Positions 55,353-64,000 of a DNA stretch of 64,000 nt are shown here, piece by piece. The DNA is taken from NCBI RefSeq assembly GCF_000512565.2, contig NC_089302.1, positions 1,674,001 through 1,738,000 on the forward strand. The letters run 5' to 3'. Position numbers and translations under genes: made by a program. This DNA is from Kwoniella dejecticola CBS 10117 (Eukaryota; Basidiomycota; Tremellomycetes; Tremellales; Cryptococcaceae). The notes below the pieces were generated by a model. The model was not told the DNA's origin, searched no databases, and saw nothing but the letters and a program-made list of their open reading frames with translations. Position 1 is the first letter of the stretch. Every line of letters starts with the position of its first letter.

Positions 55353-57504
55353 TCATATAGCTTCTATCCTCTTTCTCTCGCTCTTGGCTCGTTCTTCCCA
55401 ACGATGTATCATATCCTCCCCTTCCCTCTGCATCTGCTGGTACCTCTTCTTCATCTCCAGCCTGACCAGATCTTCCAGCGTCATAGATCGCTGTTCATCC
55501 GTCAAGCGTGCAACGCCATCAATTTCTTCTGCTTCGTTCTCTTGGGCTCTACCTGTCTTTGTAGTCCCGTTGGATCTCGATGCGATGGGTGTAGTATCAC
55601 CAACAGGCGACGACATGAGATCTTCCATCACTTTTCTAGCTTCTACCGCACCCCTTGTGAGAGAATTATCCAGCACCTCCCGAGGCAGCTGTGTACGAGG
55701 GGAGGATCGTTGAGGCTGGCTGGAACGCAGCAGGTTCTTAGGCTTCGGTGATAACAAATCGGGATTGGGTAAGGGCGAAGAAGGAGGGATATTTGAGAAT
55801 CGGTCCAATTGCGATAATGGTAAATGCTGCGGCGAAGGTGTCCTACTCGGTGGTAGTGGCGGTAATGGTTTAGACGAAGGTGCTTTCGATCTGGAAGATT
55901 TGCTTTGCGATGAGATGGGTGCTGCACTGGATGAAGATGGTTTCGATGCTTGTCTAAGGCGGTTCTGTGGAATCGAGTCTACTTCTTTCTCCTGCTCCCG
56001 CGCCTGCTCGATCGGCATCTCATTCTCCGTCTCACCCTCTATGCCTGACTCCAGTTCACTCGGTTCAACCTCAGATTGTGTCTCTTCAGCCTTTTTCTTC
56101 TTGCTCTTAGATTTGGCAGTAGTCGCTCTGGGTTTGGCTTTCGTGGCTCTCCGATTCCTGCCTTTTGGTTCTTCTGTTTCCGTTTCCGGCTCTTGATGAA
56201 GTGTAGAGGTCAATTGTGATGGTGGAATTGCTGTGATGGTATCGTCGGCCACTTCGACGATTTCCGGCTCTTCTTCAGGTTCCACTGTGGGAGCCTTCTT
56301 TTTACCCCTAGCTGCCGTTTTTCTAGTAGTCGTTGCGCGAGGTTTAGTGGCTTTCTTCTTCGTTGTCGTGCTCTGCGATAGAGCCACTGACTCGGCTTCG
56401 GACGGCAGTTCTGTCGCTTGAGATGCTTCTTCGTCGACTTCAGACACGACTGATTGAGCAGCTGTGGTCGCCCGTTTCGATCTACCTCAAAGTGTATCAG
56501 CATTCGCGATCATACTTCGTTTAACCAGTTCTGATCAGCAGCCCACCTCTTGCTAACTTCCGATTTCTTGCCTTTCGCTGTGGATTTGGCCTAAAAAGGG
56601 ATCAGCGAAGTACGCAATCATTGAGCGGTGAAGTGAAAATAGCTTACTGGTTTTTCTTGACTTGGTCCGCCGCCCTCCAACTCCGCTCTGAAGAAATGAC
56701 AATCTGGCACTTTATTCTGATGGATTTGCCTTTATGCGCGTTTTGAGGTAAGCTACCAACTATTACCCTTGTTTTGTTCGACTTCTAGCGGACATACCAT
56801 GGATCATCCGTAGCTTCCCATCCTTCTACCGCATATTCACAATAAGGACACATGACCGAGTCTTTCGAATCTATCGAAGGGGTGTACACGAAACCTGCTT
56901 GAGCGAGCTGCATTGTACTCATTCCGTCAGGTCGGCCCTCGGGTGCAGATTTCAAAAGACACGTACATTTTTTACTGTTGGTAGCCATCCAGACTTCTGT
57001 TTGTGCGGCCACCATTTCTTGAACGTTTGTTCCCTCACAGCGGCTGACTCCTTTGATTGCGGTAAAGATTCTTGAGTCGAGTAGGTCGTTCTACAGGCAT
57101 ACAACTCCTGATCAGCGACTGCTCACTGACTGACTGAACTGAGCAGTAAGACTGCTTGATTCAGATACTCACGTATAAGATCCATCACTCATATCCCTTT
57201 TGCGCTTCTCAATCTTGACCGTACAAATCATCTCTGCCCACGCACAATTACCCCTCCTCGAGTGTTCTTGAAACGGATCATCTTCTTCGTCCCATCCGCC
57301 CAGCTCGACATTGCATAGAAAACATGTACAATTATCCAGACTCTCTTCTGAGCTTCCAGGAGTATGGTAGAATCCAGCTTTTGACAGCGCATCTGCTGTT
57401 AAGTGCGGGTGTGTTTTCGATGAGAGAGGGAATGCAGGTTTCGCTTTGGATTTCGGCTTGGTGATTGCTTCGAAGGATGCTAAACGGGCATCGAGGTTCT
57501 GCAT
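55353..57504 (-). CDS. BIR1: Bir1/survivin-type chromosomal passenger protein
   Basis: Six exons (57173-57504, 56967-57090, 56798-56907, 56648-56729, 56547-56590, 55353-56481) close to 606 residues. Bir1 joins Aurora B, INCENP and borealin at centromeres and the spindle midzone. Two BIR zinc folds are visible: BIR1 with ALSKAGFYHTPGSSEESLDN, CTCFLCNVELGGW and HSRRGNCAW; BIR2 with FKKWWPHKQKSGWLPTVKNL, AGFVYTPSIDSKDSVMCPYC and WQIHQNKVPDCHFF. Introns 2 and 3 both interrupt BIR2, which hides it from single-frame searches. After the BIRs come short basic exons, a long Lys/Ala/Thr and acidic linker, a Pro/Ser section with many S-P sites (likely Cdk targets), and the conserved C-terminal helix LTDEQRSMTLEDLVRLEMKK. 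Confidence 0.9.
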
Positions 57505-57910
57505 CGTGATACGGTGGAAGTCGGTCGTCTGGACTCTATGTATACCAGTCCGAGGGGCAGTTTAGTGAAGGATGTTTAGTTGGTCTCAAGTATAATAATG
57601 ACTTTTTGGTGTTGATGGGATTTGTTGTTGACTTTTGCTTTTGATCACCATCAATCTCACGCGCGTCAACCCAACAAACGTGACTTTGATTGATCTTTAC
57701 GTAACTAGATATGTGTTTCTCGCCTGCCACACAGAAGCTTTCCGTAAATTTCCGTCAGCCAGCTCGAGATTTCAGAAGTTGAAGCTGCTGCGCTCACCGT
57801 CAAAAGTTAGAGAGAGCACTTCAATCAGTCAATGTAAATGATCACACAGAATCTCAAAAGCGTTGGAACAGCAAATAAAGTCGACCCACACTCGCTCGAC
57901 GACATCAATC
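57505..57910. promoter_or_regulatory. Divergent promoter region between BIR1 and MRPL23
   Basis: 406 bases between the two ATGs. No distinct motif recognised. Confidence 0.35.
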
Positions 57911-59130
57911 ATGTCCCGTATACTCCGTCGAGCGTTCTCAGCTTTCCCCGCTCGAGCCGGCCCATCGACTTCCTCATCCACATCCAGCACCATATTCCCT
58001 TCAGCTCCTTCCGTAGCATCCACCTCTCCCAAAGCAGTCCGACGCCGCAGGACCGAGACTCCTCCTCATAAGACAGTCTCAGCCTCGCCTCTCTCCGATA
58101 GCGACCTATACGATCTCGATACCAACAAGAAATTCCACTTCGAGCTGGAAAAGGATTATCAATCTCTCAACGCTTCTGCAATCTTCGAGAATGAAGATCT
58201 AACCGAAAGCGAAAAACGATCTCTCTTCCTCAAAGGTTCTGCCGAATGGCGATCGAGAGTCAGAGGGTATGCTCCTCGTGGAAAGAAAAGTAGACACGAT
58301 TTCATCTTGGGTATCATGGGTGGCTCTCGGATCGAACAACAACAACAAGATGAGCCTTCTTCATCCGAATTAGAGGGAAGAGCTGCTGAAGGGGAAGAAG
58401 AAGGTGAAGTCGTGGATCCCTCGAAACAGATAGTAGGCCAACGGATCTATCTCCCAAACATCCAAATTCGCTTAATGAGGAACCACGTTCCGGAAGGCGA
58501 ATCGTACGATCCGTACATCGCTACTTTCCGAATACCGCCCTCAATGACGAAGAACGATCTCCGATCATACCTTTCTGCGGTGTACAATATGGAGGTCACG
58601 TTCATCAGGACAGACAATTACGTTGGGACGGTAGGAAGGCTGCGTACGGGAGAGATAGTCAAGAAGGGCGGACCGAATCAGAATTACAAGAGAGCTGTAG
58701 TAGGCTTGAAGGAACCGTTCCATTACCCTGATGATGTGGAAGAATTGTATGCGCAAGGACTGAAGAACGGACAAGGCGATGCATTGGGCTTAGCGAGAGA
58801 CGAGTGGTTAGAACAACAATATAGTCTGAATATATCTCAGGAAATGAGGAAGAGGGCGATGTTCAAGTATTATAAGGGAGCTAGGTGGAGATCTAGGACG
58901 CACGCCAACCTTGTAAGTTTGATCGCCACTTTCACATCCCATATTTTCCGTCAATTTGTGTGCTTGCTTGCTGATATAAGGTATTCTAGGGTAACACCAT
59001 GCGGGAGATCATGAAGCGACGAACGGAGAGGGAGGAGAGGGTGACGGAAGAAGTACAACGACGATGGTCAGCGATCGCGCAAGAAGCGCTAGGCGGTAAA
59101 GCTGCTGAAGGCCAACCTCAAGCCGCATAG
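57911..59130 (+). CDS. Mitochondrial large ribosomal subunit protein uL23m
   Basis: Two exons (57911-58912 and 58990-59130) close to 380 residues. The N-terminal 50 residues are rich in Arg, Ser, Ala and Pro (MSRILRRAFSAFPARAGPST), a likely matrix presequence. The uL23 fold follows: RIYLPNIQIRLMRNHVPEGE, TFRIPPSMTKNDLRSYLSAV, YNMEVTFIRTDNYVGTVGRL, then KEPFHYPDDVEELYAQG. The C-terminal part is helical and basic, as in fungal Mrp20. It is larger than the bacterial L23 (about 100 residues), with an extra N-terminal section and Gln/Glu run (IEQQQQDEPSSSELEG). ATG 57911 fits the presequence. Confidence 0.9.
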
Positions 59131-59438
59131 GCAGTGTATTCAGTAGCATCTTGCATCATGCATTTTTAGGCTACATTGTGGTTTAGGATGGAGATGGCGT
59201 GGTCTGTGTGTCGCATAGGATCGACTGCAGTGGCGAGATCAAGAATGGCGTTGATATGTCGACATTATTGCATTGAAACGTATGAAACCAAGACCACCAA
59301 GAATGTATCACTCGTATCGACATTAGCCAGAAGAATGAATGACTAAATATAAGTAAATTGAATCTCTATTTACACCATCATGATGAAGCGAGTCCCCTCA
59401 AAGGCGGACGGGAGACGGGTATTTATCGTTGTTTCTCC
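59131..59438. other. Convergent 3' spacer
   Basis: 308 bases between the uL23m and CFEM gene 3' ends; AT-rich, nothing else seen. Confidence 0.35.
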
Positions 59439-61014
59439 CTACAAAGCGTGGGTCCTTCCATTCCCACTCCCTTCTTTAGGCAGCACATTAAGCGCCACCG
59501 TACTATCCATGCCCCCTTCCGTCGGCGTGAAGCTAGACTCCAACTCGCTCTCCATCTTACTGTCAAATGAGGTAGGGGACAGTCCATCAATCACAAAACT
59601 ATCATTGTTATTCTTCATCTTGACATCATCCATTTCCCACTCTTCAGACTTGTTAGCCATCTCATTGAGGTTCAACCTATTCGTGAATCTTGTTCCCCCT
59701 CCAACGCCTCCGCCGCTGAACCTATCTTGGTCCCGAGGAGAGGTGGTTGCTGCGTTCGATGGATAAGTCAAGCCTGCAGCACCGCCAAAGGACTGCGTGT
59801 GATTAGGTGATCCAGCCAGAGTCGTTGATCCGCCAAAGTTCGAAGAGGTGACGCCGAAGGTCTCTGTCTGACTGAGACCGCCTCTGGAGTTCTCGAAGGC
59901 TGACGAATGTGTTGATCGGTTGAAGAATCGGGATTTCTTGGATGTGGTAGGCGCTTTTGAGTCCATAGTGGTCAATCCGGTGACTCCGTTCCAAGTTCTA
60001 CCGAGATCGAACACAAGATCAGCCAACTTCATCACGAGATTCGGTGGGGGCGATTTGCATGAGGCACGCATCGGAACGCTCGCTTACCTGTTCTGAGACG
60101 CCATTTGATCTCTTCTATATCTTGCTCTGCAAGAAAGTATACCCATGATTATAGCGATGACCATCAAGAGGGAGCTGATCGAGCTCATCTACGATGCGAG
60201 TCCGCTGTCAGTCATTTCGTCCGCGACTTGTACTATTTCGGGAGATCATTCGAGTGCGAGGCATAAGGACACGGGAAGTACTTACTATAGCTTGTATCCG
60301 GATGAAAGAAGGGTGCATGACTTGGGGCGCACTCAAGACGGGGGAACCGGTAGCTTGGGTATCGCTACAAGAGATTTCCGGTCGGAGTCAGAGATACATC
60401 GACCAAGTGGGCAAGATGATGACTTACGTGGAAGATGAGTCGCCAGTGGAGGTACCGTTCCCACCGATGGGCACGCCCTGCACAGTGACACTCGTGTCAG
60501 CCATCAATGTCGATGAGAAGAGGGGGTGCATGTATGACTCACATAGAAGGCGCAAGCCTGATTAGCATAAGCTTGGCCGTATTGAGCATCCGTAGCGGAG
60601 CAGCTCGAGGTCCAACACGCCTAGGTGGAAAGGGGAGCAAGTCAGCATTTTTGAAATTGCTCAATGACTACGAACAGGACACAAAGTTTCTGAAACATTG
60701 CCGAATGTCTGACTCACTCCTACTGAATTTATGAACTCCGTATTAGCACAAAGACAAGTCCAATCTTCTGGACCTGTGCATCCCGTCGTGGGTGCAGAGG
60801 CGATACTATACCATGGGCAGATCAGCTTTCTGGTACATTTCGCTCGTCCACGTTCGTGTACATGTACTGGGGTAGACGGTATGCCACACGTAGAGGGAGT
60901 GGGGACTTACCAGCTGACTACGCAAGTAGGTACTCCCGAAGTACTTGCATCAGTCGCATTCGCTGAACTTTGTCGTCTGATCATAGTGTCGAAGTTGGGT
61001 TGAGAGGGAGCCAT
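59439..61014 (-). CDS. CFEM-domain single-pass membrane protein
   Basis: Seven exons (60911-61014, 60718-60805, 60543-60620, 60428-60477, 60286-60364, 60088-60188, 59439-59997) close to 352 residues. The CFEM domain (about residues 30-90) has all eight cysteines: VPTCVVSCIASAPTTGC, then GPEDWTCLCANTEFINSVG, then ACWTSSCSATDAQ and NQAC; the Asp before CLC is the residue that binds haem iron in characterised CFEM proteins. A Ser/Thr linker leads to one membrane helix (SSLLMVIAIIMGILSC), then a basic stop (RARYRRDQ) and a 200-residue Ser/Gly/Asn-rich cytosolic tail. Extracellular haem or surface sensing is inferred. Oddly, no signal peptide precedes the CFEM domain in this model; an upstream exon may be missing. 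Confidence 0.82.
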
Positions 61015-61817
61015 CTTGATTCTTTGATGAAGGAAGTCAGGATGATCTGTTGAGGCCGAGAGATGTTAGGTATAGGAGAAAGAGGATACCTATATGCGCG
61101 AAGATTGGGGAGATAAGTAAGAGTAAGATTGTAAGATCGATGAATTACATTTTCCAGACGAAGTGATCAAGTCGAAGTCAGTACGATATATCTATAGAAT
61201 CTTTACCTCCATGTGTCAATGCAGAAGAACAATAGACCAAGATACTGTACATGTTCATCGTTGTCTTGGGCTTGCCGCCGAGTTGATTGTACCAACGCCA
61301 ATATTAGGGGTACATTTGCAGCGTCTACAACAAAAAGAAGTTGGGAAAAGAACAATAAAACGATAAAACCTCGAATGACATTTTCAGGGTTCACCATCAA
61401 CCCATCAACGGCTTTCGGAAATTTACCTTTTTACCTTTTTCGGGAATCATACAAACAATAAAGGGAAATGCGCATCGCGAACAGGCACGGTCGTCTAAAA
61501 ATGCATGGCATCGTTTTTGTTCTCTCTGAGTGATGCATCTGCATTCATTGTTCACGGCCCTCGAGCGAGCGTTGCGTGCAGCCAAAGTTTCCGAAGCCGA
61601 AGTCCTATCTAAGCAATGATCATATACATGCTTTACAACGTACAACAGGACTATGCAAGAGTGTCCTTGAGCTTCACATACTTAGTACCAAGTTACAACA
61701 TATTTTACCAATCAGCATCAGGTAAATCACCTCCAGGGTGTACTTCCCGATCACTTTCGTTATTGTCATTGTTGTCGTCGTCGTCGTCGTTCATCTTTAT
61801 ATCAGGATGTAGAACGA
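61015..61817. other. Region between CFEM gene 5' end and XPT1 3' end
   Basis: 800 bases. A minus-strand 64-codon frame (61203-61397) starts with a signal-peptide-like sequence (FIVLLFFSQLLFVVDAANV) and could be the missing first exon of the CFEM gene or a small secreted protein; I found no intron that joins it cleanly. Also a short GTC run (61771-61790). Confidence 0.35.
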
Positions 61818-64000
61818 TCATTCCTCATCATTCAACATGCTTGTACGTCGGACTACCCTCTCGCGAAGTCGACTCCAAGTCTGCAGATTCTCTCCGCCTT
61901 GAGCAGCTTCGGCGGGATCTAGACTGATAGTCGGTATCCCATATTCCCTGACACTTGGCGATTCTTTTTCTCCTCCTTGTTCCGAGATATCCTCATCCTC
62001 AGGTACCAATTCTTCCCATTCCACGTTCGGTCTCTCGTAGTTCACACCTTCAATCTCTCCTCCGAAATAATCTTTCATCCACGTACCGAACAGCCTCTTC
62101 ACTTCGCCATTCGAGGCATCATACTGATCATCGTTGACGCAGAACATGGCTAGATCAGGGGATCGCGCGACCGTTCCGAGGGCATAATCAAGCTGACCGT
62201 AATTATGTATCGGGGAGAACATCGATGGTGTCGACCCGAAAACATAGGTGTATCGAGATAACAACTTGATAACCCATCTTCGAAGTTCTACACCTCCATC
62301 TTTCCTCCTCAGTGCTCCAGACCATGTATCTTGCCCCTCGAATACGTTGGTCTCGATGGAGAAATCTGAGCCTTCCCATGAGTCAGTCAGGGGTAATACG
62401 GGCTCTGAAGTGATCCATTCGCGCTCTCGTTGTTGCTCCGCATGTTTCTTCGGAGGCAGGTAAATTTGCTCGGAGGTGGGTAAAAAGGCTTCGATACCAT
62501 TTTTACCGGACTCGTTGATCAATGCGTGAATCAGGCAGTCTCCGCACGCTGGTTCGGCAAATGCGATCTGCTTGAAGATCTCTTCTGAGGTGTAGGATAC
62601 TTCCGCATCGACGAAGAAGTCTGCAGGTAAGCATTGGTCGAGGCTGAACAGGCATCGTTTGTTGGGTTCATCGGACAGCAGATTCAGGTGACCATCAAGC
62701 GAAGCTGAAAGTACCGCGCAAATGCGTCAGCTCACGGCCCATGTTTCGAGCGATGGTCAAGAATACTTACAAAATTGGTAGGTGGTGGCCTTTGGTCCTT
62801 GCCAACCGACTTGACTGTCCGCGTGGAACGAATCACTCAACGTCTTCCTGTCATCTCGCCGTTGAATGAGCAATTTCTGATTACCCGAAATATGTTCATC
62901 CGTGATTCCCAGTGTGTTGATAAAGTCCGATCGAGCGTCATTGTTCCATCCTCCGTTCTTATGCCCTATCTTCGCTACAATCCAAGACCAAAGCAAGGCT
63001 TCTCGCCACCTTTCAATCCTCAGATTTGTAGTCAACCAGGCCATCTCCGCATCCCCTTTTCCTCGCTTGCTCTCCCTAAAAGTTCGCGTGGCCGCTTCGC
63101 TCAGCTCCTCACCGAACATCGTCAACGCTTCGTTCAAGATGGTCTTCGATTGAGTTTTCGGTAGATGATGTAGATACATCCGTCTTCTAGCTGGGAACCG
63201 ACGCGAGATGAGTTCGTTGGCATGTTGTAATGCCCCCCACTCGCCAGAGTCGGTAAGTTGCATCGGGTTCATCTCGGGGGCGACTAATAAGCCCGAGTCC
63301 ATACGGAGGACGTTACCCAATAAGGGATGTCGGAAATCGGATTGCGAGAGATCACGAAGGAGGAACATGTCGTCATTGAAAGCGATGAAGTTTTCGGAAA
63401 CGCCGTGAAGCCAGCTCATGCGGCTTTCAATTGCGAACGAGTTGAAACTTGGAGTGGCAAGCTGTTTCCATTCTTCTTCGGTATCCCAGTATACGTTGAC
63501 AGGGACGGGTGGATCTACTCTGGGATATTCAAACTCTTCGTCCGATTTACCATAGTACTCGGAGCCGTCTTCCGATGTCCCGTGCGCTGTACTGGAACTT
63601 GGATCAGAGGCCAAATCTTCATGTTCCTCTTCTCCTTCCGCTTCCGTCGACTCGACTTCAGGCTGATCGTGGTCATTCTCTAGTTGGGGCGAAGGTTTCG
63701 CAATGATTTGACCATTAGACTTAACAGGTAATTGGAAGATATCGTTATGAAAATGCCACCTTAACTTGCTTTGTTGATCTGTCTCTTTCTGAGATTCCCA
63801 ATCTAGCCATTCTGGAATTTGACCAATCCGCCAACCGTTCATCTTCTCCAACAAATCATCATCGCCATAACCGAGTTTCGCGATATCCTGCTGAGTCAAC
63901 TCCCAGTCTGCCGAGATGACGTGTACTTTGCCTATATGTTCGTTCATGTGCTTGATACCTGATCGAACTGCCCCTCGCAATTCACCATTATCGCGCCAAT
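61818..64000 (-). CDS. XPT1: Stealth-family xylosylphosphotransferase, Xpt1-like (partial)
   Basis: Two exons visible (62771-64000 and 61818-62704); the N-terminus is beyond the right edge, leaving about 705 residues. Stealth proteins transfer hexose- or pentose-1-phosphate; Cryptococcus Xpt1 adds xylose-phosphate to O-linked glycans in the Golgi. Seen: conserved region 2 with RMSWLHGVSENFIAFNDDMF, HPLLGNVLRMDSGLLVAPEM; region 3 with HLPKTQSKTILNEALTMFGE and RFPARRRMYLHHLP; region 4 near GDCLIHALINESGKNGIEAF. An acidic insertion (TEAEGEEEHEDLASDPSSS) separates regions 1 and 2. The gene product should be a membrane-anchored lumenal enzyme; the anchor is off-window. This gene is a main reason to place the genome in Tremellales. 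Confidence 0.87.

Overview
The window is nuclear DNA of a basidiomycete fungus, most likely a tremellomycete yeast of the Cryptococcus/Kwoniella group. Genes are dense and lie on both strands. Almost every gene is cut by several short introns, mostly with GTGAGT/GTAAGT donors, CTGAC or CTAAC branch sites and CAG/TAG acceptors. The gene set includes a Stealth-family xylosylphosphotransferase of the Cryptococcus Xpt1 type, a CFEM membrane protein, and a GINS, SAGA and proteasome complement typical of fungi. Gene models were assembled by hand by joining exons that keep frame and rebuild known protein families; exon limits are therefore inferences, but nearly all models close exactly in frame.

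Layout. 1-10.1 kb: the start of a secreted surface protein (minus), PSF3 of GINS (minus), OST1 of oligosaccharyltransferase (minus), a KHDC4/BLOM7-like RNA-binding protein (minus), and divergent to it an SAP18 protein with added RS and RGG tails (plus). 10.4-18 kb: an accessory block with four minus-strand members (A-D) of an unrecognised paralogous family, made of a short N-terminal module with a P-x-x-I ... LP ... I-x-x-W pattern, usually followed by a coiled coil. One member is broken by a TGA and one has an uncertain 3' end. A pogo/Fot1-like DNA transposon with perfect 47-bp terminal inverted repeats sits inside this block. A fifth member (E) lies at 27.9-29.5 kb. 18.8-27.3 kb: an ERD1-like EXS protein, a twin-CX9C NDUFAF8-like protein, a YPK1-type AGC kinase and a zinc polyol dehydrogenase. 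30.9-47.8 kb: NGG1/ADA3 of SAGA, phosphofructokinase, NUP54/Nup57, TAM41, UBC12, PCC1 of KEOPS, RPT6 and an unknown protein. 48.4-55.2 kb: three poorly conserved, disordered proteins around an extended short-chain reductase. 55.4-64 kb: BIR1 (chromosomal passenger complex), mitochondrial ribosomal protein uL23m, a CFEM-domain membrane protein, and most of an XPT1-like gene that runs off the right edge.

Most of the window is ordinary core fungal gene content, and neighbours do not form a pathway. The most novel content is the paralogous N-module/coiled-coil family (10.4-18 and 27.9-29.5 kb). It shows copy-number growth, member decay and domain reshuffling (one copy carries a membrane anchor, another a Gln/Asn-rich head and a new C-terminal domain), next to a transposon insertion. 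No function can be given for it from sequence alone. No tRNA, rRNA or CRISPR array was recognised.
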